The notes beneath the pieces are model-generated. The model did no database searches. It was not told the origin of the DNA and saw nothing but the letters and a program-made list of their open reading frames with translations. The position numbers and the translations under genes were made by a program. Source: Leucobacter allii (GTDB taxonomy: Bacteria; Actinomycetota; Actinomycetes; Actinomycetales; Microbacteriaceae). From it: a stretch of DNA of 64,000 nucleotides. This document shows positions 11,241-19,587 of the stretch, piece after piece (position 1 is the first letter of the stretch; each line of letters begins with the position of its first letter). Location of the stretch: assembly GCF_022919155.1 (NCBI RefSeq), contig NZ_CP095045.1, positions 2,294,001-2,358,000 on the forward strand, in the 5' to 3' direction.

Positions 11241-12428
11241 ATGAGCGATCCGCAGACGCCAGACGCCCCGCAGCCCGGACCCGCGCAGCCGAGCCCGCCG
11301 CAGCCCGGCCCGCCGCCCCATCCCTATGCCGCGGGCGCGACGCGACGCGCAGGGCGGGGGCTCGCCATCGCCGCGATGGCGCTCGGGCTGCTCGCGGTGC
11401 TCACGGTGCTCGTGAGCGCGTTCTACGGCTTCGCCGTGACCCTGCCCCTCGGCGTGCTGCTCGGCCTGGCGGCCCTCGTGCTCGGCATCGTCGCCCTCGT
11501 GAAGCGCCAGCCGAAGGGGCCGGGCATCGTCGGCGTCGCGGGCGGCGCCGTCTCCCTCATCGCGGCCCTCGTCGCCGGCGCCTTCGTGCTCGGCTCGCTC
11601 GCCACCGGTGCGCTCGCGCGCGAGGGCGAGGCCGCCGCACCGTCGGCGCCGACGCCCTCCGCTCCCTCGTCCCCCGAGCCGGGCGCCGAGGCCGCCCCCG
11701 GCGCATCCGAGACCGTGCTGACCACGGGCGGCGTCGTCTTCGCCGCGGGCGGCCGCGAGGGGATCACGGTGCTCCCGACGGAGCGCGCCGCGTCGGGGGT
11801 ATCGCCCCAGGAGATCGCCCCGCCCGCGCGGGCGGACGGCACGCCCCCGGCGGCGATCCGGCTGTATCTCGACTACCGCTGCCCCTACTGCGCGATGTTC
11901 GAGGAGGCGAACGAGGATCGTCTCGAGTCGCTCGTCGAGTCCGGCGACGCCGTCGTCGAGCTGGTGCCCCTCACCTTCCTCGACCGGGTCTCGGCCGGCA
12001 GCCGCTACTCCTCGCGCGCGGCGGCCGCGATGACCTGCGTGGCCGCGCACCAGCCCGACGCCGCCTGGGACGCCCACCAGGCGCTCATCGACACCGACTT
12101 CCAGCCCCCGGAGGGCACGACCGGCCACGACGACGGCGCGATCGTCGCGGAGCTCGCGGACGAGGCCGACGGCCTCGCCGACGAGACCCGTGCCTGCATC
12201 GCGGACGGCGCGCTCGTCGACCGCGCCCAGGAGCTGAGCGACTGGGTGTTCGCGAACGCGGTCCCCGGCGCCGCGGATCCGGCGACCGCGGTCACGGGGA
12301 CGCCGTTCGTGCTCGTGAACGGCGTCGCATACGCGGGAGCGCCCGACAGCGCGGCCGAGTTCGACGCGTTCCTCGCGGAGCAGGGCGTCGGGCGCGCCGC
12401 GTCGGGATCCGGCGCCTCAGCCTCCTGA
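11241..12428 (+). CDS. DUF4190 / DsbA-like thioredoxin-fold membrane protein
   Basis: A 395-residue protein in three parts: a Pro-rich cytosolic N-terminus (residues 1-30), two or three membrane helices in a DUF4190-like block (about 38-120), and an Ala/Pro linker leading to an extracytoplasmic thioredoxin-fold domain (about 190-390). That domain carries a CPYC redox motif (LDYRCPYCAMF). The overall fold resembles the DsbA/MdbA-type disulfide oxidoreductases of actinobacteria. It likely forms or reshuffles disulfides in exported proteins. The start at 11241 is supported by CAGAAT (11229-11234) six bases upstream; ATG codons further upstream lie in the divergent rsmI and are rejected. Confidence 0.8.
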   Translation: MSDPQTPDAPQPGPAQPSPPQPGPPPHPYAAGATRRAGRGLAIAAMALGLLAVLTVLVSAFYGFAVTLPLGVLLGLAALVLGIVALVKRQPKGPGIVGVAGGAVSLIAALVAGAFVLGSLATGALAREGEAAAPSAPTPSAPSSPEPGAEAAPGASETVLTTGGVVFAAGGREGITVLPTERAASGVSPQEIAPPARADGTPPAAIRLYLDYRCPYCAMFEEANEDRLESLVESGDAVVELVPLTFLDRVSAGSRYSSRAAAAMTCVAAHQPDAAWDAHQALIDTDFQPPEGTTGHDDGAIVAELADEADGLADETRACIADGALVDRAQELSDWVFANAVPGAADPATAVTGTPFVLVNGVAYAGAPDSAAEFDAFLAEQGVGRAASGSGASAS

Positions 12429-12493
12429 GCGGTCGCCGCGCGGACGGCCGGATCCGATCCGGCAGCCGGGCCGCGTGCTAGACTCGGTCGGCT

Positions 12494-13768
12494 ATGCCCT
12501 CGACGCCTGCATCCCCCGCTCCGGCCGCCCGCGCGGGCGGGCTGATCTCCCGCACCGGCCTCGCCTACTACCCCGTCGCCCTCGTGGCGCGGCTGCCGTT
12601 CGCGATGATGGTGATCGGCGTGCTCACCCTCGTCGTCACCGCCCGCGAGTCGGTCGAACTGGGCGGGCTCACCTCCGCGATGGTCGGGCTCGGCGTCGCC
12701 TGCGTCGGGCCGCTCATCGGCGCCGCCGCCGACCGCTTCGGCCAGCGCCCGACGCTCCTCATCGCGGGAGCCGCCAACAGCGTGCTCCTGGGTCTTCTCG
12801 CCTGGCTCGCATTCGGCGACGCGCCGATCTGGCTCGTCTTCGCCGCTGCGTTCCTCTCCGGAGCCACAGTGCCGCAGATCTCGCCCATGTCGCGCTCGCG
12901 CCTGGTCACCATCATCCAGGGCGAGCTGCCCCTCGCCCGCCGCTCGCGGACGATGTCGACCGCCCTCGCCTACGAGTCGGCGGCCGACGAGGTCATCTTC
13001 GTCTTCGGTCCCGTCATCGTCGGCGTCCTCGCCACCGCCTGGGGGGCCTGGGCGCCGGTGGCGGGCGCGGCCGTGCTCACCGTGCTGTTCGTCACGGCGT
13101 TCGCACTGCACCGCACGAGCGCGCCGGCGAAATCGAGCGAGGAGCGCGCGGCCACGCTCGCCCCGGCCGCCGAGCTCGGACGCCCGGCGCTGCTCGTGAC
13201 CGTGCTCGGCATCCTCTCCGTCGGCCTGTTCTTCGGCTCGATGCTCACGGCGCTGACGGCGTTCATGCAGGATCGCGGAGCCGCGGAGCAGGCGGGCATC
13301 GTCTACGGCGTCATGGGCGTCGGTTCCGCGATCTTCGCCATCGGTGTCGCGATCCTGCCGCCGCGCTTCACCCTCCGCGCCCGCTGGCCGGTGTTCGCGC
13401 TCCTCATCGTCTCGGGCGCGGTCCTGCTCCAGACGGCGGATGATCTGCCGCGCATGCTCCTGAGCCTCGCGCTCATGGGGATCGGGATCGGCCCGCTGCT
13501 CGTCACCCTGTACAGTTTCGGCGCCCATCGCAGCCCGGAGGGCCGCTCGGCGACCGTGATGTCCATGCTCGGTTCGGCGCTCATGGTCGGCCAGTCCGCC
13601 GCGGCCGCGATCACGGGGGCCGTCGCCGAACAGGCGGGCACCCGGGCCGCCCTCCTGCTGCCGCTCGGCGCCGCGCTGCTCGCCCTGCTCTCGGGCATCG
13701 CGAACGTCGCGCTCACCCCCGCCGCCGAGCGACTCGCCCTCCGGACGGGGCCGATCCCGCTCGATTGA
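12494..13768 (+). CDS. MFS transporter
   Basis: A 424-residue major facilitator with about 12 hydrophobic segments. The inter-helix motif between TM2 and TM3 reads GAAADRFGQRPTLL. The N-terminal 20 residues are cytosolic and Ala/Pro-rich. No substrate can be deduced; the family includes sugar and drug exporters. TAGACT at 12479-12484 lies nine bases before the ATG, so at most a very short leader is expected. It stands alone between the DsbA-like gene and sufS. Confidence 0.82.
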   Translation: MPSTPASPAPAARAGGLISRTGLAYYPVALVARLPFAMMVIGVLTLVVTARESVELGGLTSAMVGLGVACVGPLIGAAADRFGQRPTLLIAGAANSVLLGLLAWLAFGDAPIWLVFAAAFLSGATVPQISPMSRSRLVTIIQGELPLARRSRTMSTALAYESAADEVIFVFGPVIVGVLATAWGAWAPVAGAAVLTVLFVTAFALHRTSAPAKSSEERAATLAPAAELGRPALLVTVLGILSVGLFFGSMLTALTAFMQDRGAAEQAGIVYGVMGVGSAIFAIGVAILPPRFTLRARWPVFALLIVSGAVLLQTADDLPRMLLSLALMGIGIGPLLVTLYSFGAHRSPEGRSATVMSMLGSALMVGQSAAAAITGAVAEQAGTRAALLLPLGAALLALLSGIANVALTPAAERLALRTGPIPLD

Positions 13769-13941
13769 GATCCATCCCGCGCGACCGGCGCGGTGCTGCG
13801 GCCGCCCGGTGCCGTGCTGCGGCCGCGCGTCCCCGGAATACCGATGCGGACCCGGGCGTTGCACGGGACGTCCCGCCGCCGCGACGCGGCGAGCGCCGCG
13901 TCCCGCCGATCCGGTGCCGCTCACGAGCCGGAGGTGGAAGA

Positions 13942-15288
13942 ATGGAGATCATGCCTGCTGACGCGTTCACCCCGGCCGAGCTCGCCGCGCTCCGCCGCGA
14001 GTTCCCCTATTTCGCCGCGCACGACGCCGCCGCGCGCGACACCGGCGCGGCGCAGTCCGCCTACCTCGACGCCGCCGCGACCTCCCAGCGCCCCGCCCGC
14101 GTGCTCGACGCCGAGCGGTCGTTCCTCGAGACCGCGAACGCCGCCGTGCATCGGGGCACGAGCGGAGCCGTCGGGGCGGCGACGGAGGCCTTCGAGGGCG
14201 CCCGCGCCGCGGTCGCGCGCTTCGTCGGCGCCGGGGCGCCCGAGCAGATCGTCTGGGCGGAGAACGCGACGGATGCGCTGAACCTCGTGGCGCTCGGCAT
14301 GGCCGAGGCGAACGCCGCGCTCGGGGACGGCGCGCGCGCCGCGCAGCTCGGCGTCCCCGGCAGCGAGCGCTTCGCCCTGGGGCCGGGCGATGAGATCCTC
14401 GTGACCGAGGCGGAGCATCACGCGAACCTCATCCCCTGGCAGCGGCTCGCCGCGAGGACCGGCGCCGAGTTCAGGTACGTTCCCGTGCGCGAGGACGGCA
14501 CCTGGACGCTCGACGACGCGCGCGAGGCCCTCTCCGGGCGCACCCGTGTCTTCGCGTTCGCGCACGTCTCGAACGTCACCGGAGCCGTGTCGCCCGTCGC
14601 GGAGCTCGCGGAGCTCGCGCGCTCCGTGGGAGCCGTCACCGTGCTCGACGCCTGCCAGTCCGTGCCGCACATCCCGGTCGATCTCGGCGCGCTCGGCGTC
14701 GACTTCGCCGCGTTCTCGGCGCACAAGGCGCTCGGCCCGAACGGGCTCGGCGTGCTCTACGGGCGGTCCGAGATACTCGCGGCCCTCCCCCCGGCGCGCA
14801 CGGGCGGCTCCGCGATCACGCGGGTGACGATGGAGCGCGCCGAGTTCATGCCGCCCCCGCTGCGCTTCGAGCCGGGCACGCAGCCGGTGTCGCAGGCCGT
14901 GGGGCTCGGCGCCGCGATCGCGTTCCTCGAGGAGGTGGGGATGTCGCGCGCCGCCGCGCACGAGCACGCGCTCATCGAGCGGCTCGTCGAGGGGATCGCC
15001 GCCATGCCGGGCGTGCGCCTGCTGGGACCGGCGGATCCCGCACGGCGCGTCGCGCTCGCCGCCGTCGCGGTCGAGGGACTGCACGCCCACGACGTCGGGC
15101 AGTTCCTCGACGAGCAGGGCGTGCTCGTGCGCGTCGGCCACCACTGCGCGCAGCCGCTCCACCGAGCGCTCGGCATGGCCTCCTCGACGCGCGCCAGCGT
15201 CCATCTGACCACCACCGAGGACGAGGTCGATCGCTTCCTCGACGCGCTCCGCGGCGCTCAGCGGTACTTCGGAGTGGAGGCCGCATGA
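13942..15288 (+). CDS. sufS: SufS-type cysteine desulfurase
   Basis: PLP-dependent class-V aminotransferase that removes sulfur from cysteine for Fe-S cluster assembly. The 448 residues show EAEHHANLIPWQ, the PLP lysine in FSAHKALGPNG and the group-II active-site cysteine in RVGHHCAQPLHRALG, the SufS (not IscS) signature. It overlaps sufU by four bases (ATGA), so the two are translationally coupled and SufU is its sulfur acceptor. The ATG at 13942 has GGAGG seven bases upstream; ATG 13951 is an alternative. The rest of the suf operon (sufB, D, C) is not in this window. Confidence 0.93.
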   Translation: MEIMPADAFTPAELAALRREFPYFAAHDAAARDTGAAQSAYLDAAATSQRPARVLDAERSFLETANAAVHRGTSGAVGAATEAFEGARAAVARFVGAGAPEQIVWAENATDALNLVALGMAEANAALGDGARAAQLGVPGSERFALGPGDEILVTEAEHHANLIPWQRLAARTGAEFRYVPVREDGTWTLDDAREALSGRTRVFAFAHVSNVTGAVSPVAELAELARSVGAVTVLDACQSVPHIPVDLGALGVDFAAFSAHKALGPNGLGVLYGRSEILAALPPARTGGSAITRVTMERAEFMPPPLRFEPGTQPVSQAVGLGAAIAFLEEVGMSRAAAHEHALIERLVEGIAAMPGVRLLGPADPARRVALAAVAVEGLHAHDVGQFLDEQGVLVRVGHHCAQPLHRALGMASSTRASVHLTTTEDEVDRFLDALRGAQRYFGVEAA

Positions 15289-15755
15289 GCGCGCTCGACG
15301 GGCTGTACCAGGAACTCATCCTCGACCACTCGAAGCGGCCGGTGGGCAAGGGCCCGCTCGACGCCCCCGCGGGGGACGTCACGGCCTCGCACCACGAGTT
15401 CAACCCGAGCTGCGGCGATGAGATCGACCTCTCCATCGCGGTGGATCCCGCGACGGGCGCGATCGACGCGCTCGCCTGGGAGGGGCAGGGCTGCTCCATC
15501 TCCATGGCCTCGGCGTCGATCCTGTCCCAGCTCGTGCGGGACGAGCGCCTCACCGTCGACGACGCCCGTGCGCGCATCGGGGCGTTCCGCGAGATGATCC
15601 AGTCCCGCGGCGACGGCGAGCCGGACGAGGAGCTCCTGGGCGACGCGATCGCCCTGCAGGGCGTCTCGAAGTTCGTGATGCGCGTGAAGTGCGCCATGCT
15701 CGGCTGGGTGGCCCTCGAGGCGGACCTCGCCCAGGTCGAGGTCGCGCGGGCGTAG
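15285..15755 (+). CDS. sufU: Fe-S cluster assembly sulfur-transfer protein SufU
   Basis: Zinc-containing sulfur acceptor that takes persulfide from SufS. The 156 residues contain the three cysteines and aspartate of the site: NPSCGDE (Cys43, Asp45), GQGCSIS (Cys70) and KCAMLGW (Cys136). The start overlaps the sufS stop as ATGA. The insertion between the second and third cysteine, which separates SufU from IscU, is present. Confidence 0.93.
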   Translation: MSALDGLYQELILDHSKRPVGKGPLDAPAGDVTASHHEFNPSCGDEIDLSIAVDPATGAIDALAWEGQGCSISMASASILSQLVRDERLTVDDARARIGAFREMIQSRGDGEPDEELLGDAIALQGVSKFVMRVKCAMLGWVALEADLAQVEVARA

Positions 15756-15779
15756 CGCCCCGGGAGGACAGGAGCAGCG

Positions 15780-16460
15780 ATGTCGGAGCCGATCCATCCG
15801 GGCAGCACGGCGGCCGAGGTCTCCGCCGCCCTCGCCGCGCTCGAGGACCCGAGGGCACGGGCCGTGAACGAGCGGCACGGCGACGATCACGGCGTGAATC
15901 TCACGAAGCTGCGCGCCGTCGCGAAGGCGTTGAGGTCGAACCAGGATCTCGCCCTCGAGCTCTGGGCCGAGGGTGGGACCCCGGAGCGGCTCGTCGCGAT
16001 CCTGATCGCGAGACCGCGCGCCTTCTCGGAGTCCGAGCTCGATGCGATGCTCCGCGCGGCCCGCGTCCCCAAGGTGCAGGACTGGCTCGTCGGGTACGTG
16101 GTGAAGAAGAGCCCGCACGCGGAGGAGCTGCGGCTGCGCTGGATCGACGACCCGGACCCCGTCGTCGCGAGCGCCGGCTGGGCGCTGACGAGCGAGCGCG
16201 TGGCGAAGCGGCCGGACGGGCTCGACGTCCCCGTGCTGCTCGACGCGATCGAGGCCGAGATGCGGGAGGCGCCCGAGCGGCTCCAGTGGGCCATGAACTG
16301 GTGCCTCACGATGATCGGGGTGCACCTCCCCGAGGAGCGCGAACGCGCGGTCGCGATCGGCGGGCGGCTCGGCGTGCTCGAGGACTACCCGACCTCCGCG
16401 GGCTGCACCTCGCCCTACGCCCCCGTCGCGATCGCCGAGCTCGTCGCGCGGCAGGCCTGA
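15780..16460 (+). CDS. AlkD-like DNA alkylation repair / HEAT-repeat protein
   Basis: A 226-residue all-helical protein resembling the AlkD family (PF08713), HEAT-repeat DNA glycosylases that excise bulky or cationic alkylated bases. Supporting features are length, the opening NERHGDDHGVNLTKLRAVAK, the helix pattern throughout and DDPDPVVASAGWALTSE. Catalytic assignment (Trp/Asp/Arg of AlkD) is not certain from reading alone, so it may be a non-catalytic paralogue. It starts 24 bases after sufU behind a GGGAGG-type site and is probably co-transcribed. Its last codons and stop are inside a 25-bp tandem duplication. Confidence 0.7.
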   Translation: MSEPIHPGSTAAEVSAALAALEDPRARAVNERHGDDHGVNLTKLRAVAKALRSNQDLALELWAEGGTPERLVAILIARPRAFSESELDAMLRAARVPKVQDWLVGYVVKKSPHAEELRLRWIDDPDPVVASAGWALTSERVAKRPDGLDVPVLLDAIEAEMREAPERLQWAMNWCLTMIGVHLPEERERAVAIGGRLGVLEDYPTSAGCTSPYAPVAIAELVARQA

Positions 16461-16502
16461 CGCGACCCTCGCGCGGCAGGCCTGACGCGACCCTCGCGCG
16501 GC
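16444..16502. repeat. 25-bp tandem duplication over the stop of the AlkD-like gene
   Basis: The unit beginning TCGCGCGGCAGGCCTGACGC occupies 16444-16468 and 16469-16493 identically, then a partial third copy to 16502. The first copy includes the last codons and the TGA of the AlkD-like gene. Confidence 0.9.
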
Positions 16503-16513
16503 GGAGCTCGTGC

Positions 16514-17479
16514 TCAGCGCACCCGGGTCACGGTGCGGGCGAGCGCGGATCCGGGGGCCGTGACCCGGTCGGCGACGTCGCGGATGACGCCCTGCAGCGC
16601 GGCGCCCGCGTGGGTCGGCGCCGTGTCGGAGCGGCGCGCGATGCTGACCGTCCGGGCGAGGGCGGAGTCGGCGAGCGGTGCGGCGCGCAGCCCGGGGTGG
16701 CCGGCGGCGACCATGGCGGGCACCACGGCGACGCCGATGCCGCGCCCCGCGAAGCTCAGCGCCGCGTCCATCTCTGCGCCCTCGACCGCGACGAGCGGGG
16801 CGTGCCCGCTCGCCCGGAACGCCGCATCGAGGGTGACGCGCAGTTCGTAGTTCTCGGGGAAGAGGATCTGCGGCACCCGCGCGAGCTCGTGCAGTTCGAC
16901 CGCCCGCGCATCGCCGCCCTCAGCTCGCGCGAAGGGGTCGGGACGCCCCGGGTCGGAGACGACCACGAGCCGCTCCCCGAGGATCGGCTCGCGTTCGAGC
17001 ACGGCGCGCGCCGCCCCGGAGGACACGCTCGTGACGATGAGGGCGACGTCGATCGCCCCCTCCATGAGCGCGGTGATGAGGCTGCGCGAACCGCGCTCCA
17101 GGATCTCGACATCGATCCCCGGATAGCGGGCGCGGTACTCCGCGAGCACGTCGGCGACGAGGCTCGTGCACAGCGTCGGCGTGGCGCCGAGCCGGATGCG
17201 GCCGCGGCGGAGCCCGGCGAGATCGGCCATCTCGTCGCGCGCCGCCTGGGCGTCCGCCAGCATCCGGCGCGCGATCGGCAGCAGCCGCTCCCCCGCCGCG
17301 GTGAGGGAGACGTTCCCGCGCGCGCGGGTGACCAGTTCGACGCCGAGCTCCGCCTCGAGGGTCTGCAGCTGCCTGCTGAGCGAGGGCTGCGCGAGATGCA
17401 GCCGTTCGGCGGCGCGGGTGAAGTGACCGGTCTGGGCGATCTCCGCGAAGCCGCGCAACTGCTCGAGGTTCATATCCAT
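16514..17479 (-). CDS. LysR-family transcriptional regulator
   Basis: A 321-residue LysR regulator. The N-terminal winged helix-turn-helix (about 3-62) contains FTRAAERLHLAQPSLSRQ, and a linker helix and periplasmic-binding-fold effector domain (about 92-300) follow. It is divergent from a flavoprotein gene across a 71-base AT-rich gap holding a T-N11-A palindrome, the classic layout for a LysR protein controlling its neighbour and itself. ATG 17479 and ATG 17471-17473 (two codons later) are both possible starts. The effector is unknown; a dicarboxylate would fit the neighbour. Confidence 0.9.
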   Translation of the reverse strand: MDMNLEQLRGFAEIAQTGHFTRAAERLHLAQPSLSRQLQTLEAELGVELVTRARGNVSLTAAGERLLPIARRMLADAQAARDEMADLAGLRRGRIRLGATPTLCTSLVADVLAEYRARYPGIDVEILERGSRSLITALMEGAIDVALIVTSVSSGAARAVLEREPILGERLVVVSDPGRPDPFARAEGGDARAVELHELARVPQILFPENYELRVTLDAAFRASGHAPLVAVEGAEMDAALSFAGRGIGVAVVPAMVAAGHPGLRAAPLADSALARTVSIARRSDTAPTHAGAALQGVIRDVADRVTAPGSALARTVTRVR

Positions 17480-17508
17480 AGCTTAATCGCATCGTGATCA
17501 TCGACACT

Positions 17509-17523
17509 ATTCATTGGAGTAAT
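17509..17523. promoter_or_regulatory. Candidate LysR box between LysR and flavoprotein genes
   Basis: ATT-N9-AAT palindrome containing a T-N11-A core, inside an AT-rich patch that stands out from the surrounding GC-rich DNA. It overlaps the flavoprotein -35 (TTGGAG, 17514-17519). Confidence 0.45.
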
Positions 17524-17543
17524 CATCGTACCGAATCTAGCGT
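17514..17543 (+). promoter_or_regulatory. Promoter of the orphan flavoprotein gene
   Basis: -35 TTGGAG (17514-17519), 18-base spacer, -10 TAGCGT (17538-17543), then seven bases to ATG 17551. Confidence 0.55.
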
Positions 17544-17550
17544 GGACGGC

Positions 17551-19329
17551 ATGACGACCTTCGCAGCATCTTCCGACCGTCCCGCAGAGCGGCTCATGTC
17601 CACCTCCGTCCTCGTGATCGGCACCGGCGGCGCCGGGCTCCGCGCGTCCATCGAGCTCGCCGAGCGCGGCGTGCAGGTGCTCGCCGTCGGCAAGCGGCGC
17701 GCGCACGACGCCCACACGACCCTCGCCGCCGGCGGCATCAACGCGGCCCTCGGCACGATGGACCCCGAGGACAGCTGGCAGCAGCACGCGGCCGACACGC
17801 TGCGCGAGTCCTACTTCCTCGCCGATCCCGCGATCGTCGAGGTGGTGGCGAAGGCGGCGGCGCGCGGCATCGAGGACCTCGAGCGCTGGGGCATGCCATT
17901 CGCCCGTGAGGCCGACGGGCGCATCAGCCAGCGATTCTTCGGCGCGCACAAGTACCGGCGCACCTGCTACGCCGGCGACTACACCGGGCTCGAGATCCAG
18001 CGCACGCTCATGCGACGCGCCCGAGAGCTCGACGTGCCGATCATCGACACCGTCTACATCACCCGGCTCCTCGTGAGCGACGGGCGGATCTTCGGCGCCT
18101 ACGGCTTCGACATCGTCGACGGCTCGCCGATCGTGATCCACGCCGACGCCGTGATCCTCGCCGCCGGCGGGCACACCCGCATCTGGCGCAACACCTCCTC
18201 GCGGCGCGACGAGAACACGGGCGACTCCTTCCGGCTCGCTGCGCTCGCGGGCGGGAGGATCCGGGACGCCGAGCTCGTGCAGTTCCACCCCTCCGGGATC
18301 CTCGAGCCCGCGGACGCCGCGGGCACCCTCGTCTCCGAGGCGGCCCGCGGCGAGGGCGGCATCCTGCGCAACGCGCTCGGCGAGCGCTTCATGGAGCGGT
18401 ACGACCCCGAGCGCATGGAGCTCTCCACGCGCGACCGCATCGCCCTCGCGAGCTACACGGAGATCTCCGAGGGCCGCGGCACGACGAACGGCGGGGTCTT
18501 CCTCGACGTCTCCCACCTCCCTCGCGAGCAGATCCTCGCGAAGCTCCCCCGTGTCTACCGCACGCTCATCGATCTGCAGATGCTCGACATCACGGAGCAG
18601 CCCATCGAGATCGCCCCGACCGCGCACTACTCCATGGGCGGCGTGTGGGTGCGCCCGGAGGATCACGGGACGGGCGTCGACGGGCTGTACGCGATCGGCG
18701 AGGCCTCGAGCGGCCTGCACGGCGCGAACCGCCTGGGCGGGAACTCCCTCATCGAGCTGCTCGTCTACGGCCGGATCACCGGCGCCGATGCGGCCGGGTA
18801 TGTCTCGGGCCTCACGAGCGTGCGGCGCGATCCCGCCGCGGTCGCCGAGGCGCGGGCGGAGATGCAGCACCTCCTCACCGCGGACGGCGCGGCCGGCAGG
18901 AGCACGGAGAGCCCGCGCCGCCTCCAGCGCGCGCTGCGCGACATCATGACGGAGCACGCCGGCGTCGTGCGCAGCGACGCCGGACTGCGGGCGGGTCTCG
19001 CGAAGCTCGACGCGCTCGAGGAGCGGGTCGCAAAGGTCACCGCGCATCCCGACATCGCGGGCTTCGACGACCTCGCGCACGCCTTCGATCTCTACGGCTC
19101 CATGCTCGCCGCACGGGCCACGCTCGAGTGCGCCATCGAGCGCCGCGAGACGCGCGGCTGCCACAACCGCTCCGACTACCCGGAGCAGGACGCGGCGCTG
19201 CGCGGCAACTTCCTGTGGAGCCCCGCCGGCGGCGTGGAGTTCGCCCCGCTGCCCGAGGCGCCGGAGTCGTTCCGCGGCCTCGCCTCGGACGAGCTCGACG
19301 ACTCGGTCGCGGGCAAGCTCGTCGAGTAG
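17551..19329 (+). CDS. Orphan succinate dehydrogenase/fumarate reductase-type flavoprotein
   Basis: A 592-residue FAD-binding oxidoreductase of the SdhA/FrdA/NadB superfamily. FAD dinucleotide fold: VLVIGTGGAGLRASIE. In the flavin loop the sequence AHTTLAAGGI has a histidine (His55) where SdhA/FrdA carry the covalent FAD histidine; the NadB in this window has serine there. QFHPSGI, PTAHYSMGGV and GANRLGGNSLIELLVYG complete the family set. No iron-sulfur or membrane-anchor subunit lies nearby, so its electron partner is unknown. TAGCGT (17538-17543) with TTGGAG 18 bases upstream ends seven bases before ATG 17551, so the longer in-frame start at 17494 is rejected. Confidence 0.85.
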   Translation: MTTFAASSDRPAERLMSTSVLVIGTGGAGLRASIELAERGVQVLAVGKRRAHDAHTTLAAGGINAALGTMDPEDSWQQHAADTLRESYFLADPAIVEVVAKAAARGIEDLERWGMPFAREADGRISQRFFGAHKYRRTCYAGDYTGLEIQRTLMRRARELDVPIIDTVYITRLLVSDGRIFGAYGFDIVDGSPIVIHADAVILAAGGHTRIWRNTSSRRDENTGDSFRLAALAGGRIRDAELVQFHPSGILEPADAAGTLVSEAARGEGGILRNALGERFMERYDPERMELSTRDRIALASYTEISEGRGTTNGGVFLDVSHLPREQILAKLPRVYRTLIDLQMLDITEQPIEIAPTAHYSMGGVWVRPEDHGTGVDGLYAIGEASSGLHGANRLGGNSLIELLVYGRITGADAAGYVSGLTSVRRDPAAVAEARAEMQHLLTADGAAGRSTESPRRLQRALRDIMTEHAGVVRSDAGLRAGLAKLDALEERVAKVTAHPDIAGFDDLAHAFDLYGSMLAARATLECAIERRETRGCHNRSDYPEQDAALRGNFLWSPAGGVEFAPLPEAPESFRGLASDELDDSVAGKLVE

Positions 19330-19348
19330 CCGCGACGCGCCGCCGGCA

Positions 19349-19496
19349 GGATCGGACGCGCGCGACGCCGGTCGGATCGGACGCGCGATGCCGGTCTGAG
19401 CGGATGCGCGCGATGCCGGTCGGATCGGACGCGCGCGATGCCGGTCGGATCGGACGCGCGCGATGCCGGTCTGAGCGGATGCGCGCGATGCCGCTC
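19349..19496. repeat. Six-copy 25-bp tandem repeat
   Basis: Units start at 19349, 19374 (23 bp), 19397, 19422, 19447 and 19472. Two alternating types occur, beginning GGATCGGACG or TGAGCGGATG, both ending in GCGATGCCGGTC or a near match (GACGCCGGTC in copy 1, GATGCCGCTC in copy 6). There are no unique spacers. The last unit forms the left arm of a hairpin. Confidence 0.92.
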
Positions 19497-19515
19497 ACAG
19501 CGAGCGGCATCGCGC
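19483..19515. terminator. 14-bp perfect hairpin closing the tandem repeat
   Basis: GCGCGATGCCGCTC (19483-19496), loop ACAGC, then its exact complement (19502-19515). It can terminate transcription from the flavoprotein gene. Confidence 0.65.
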
Positions 19516-19541
19516 GGATCCGGCGATTCCGGCGCGCATCC

Positions 19542-19550
19542 TGTGGACAA
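19542..19550 (-). other. Single DnaA-box-like 9-mer
   Basis: The minus strand reads TTGTCCACA, the actinobacterial DnaA-box consensus, just upstream of the DUF4192 gene. It is isolated, so it may be chance. Confidence 0.3.
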
Positions 19551-19587
19551 CGGGCACGCCGTCGCCGTGCTCGCGCAGGATCGGAGC

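Noticed and set aside
19349..19496. Tandem repeat considered as a CRISPR array
   Set aside because: Units are directly adjacent with no unique spacers and there are no cas genes nearby.
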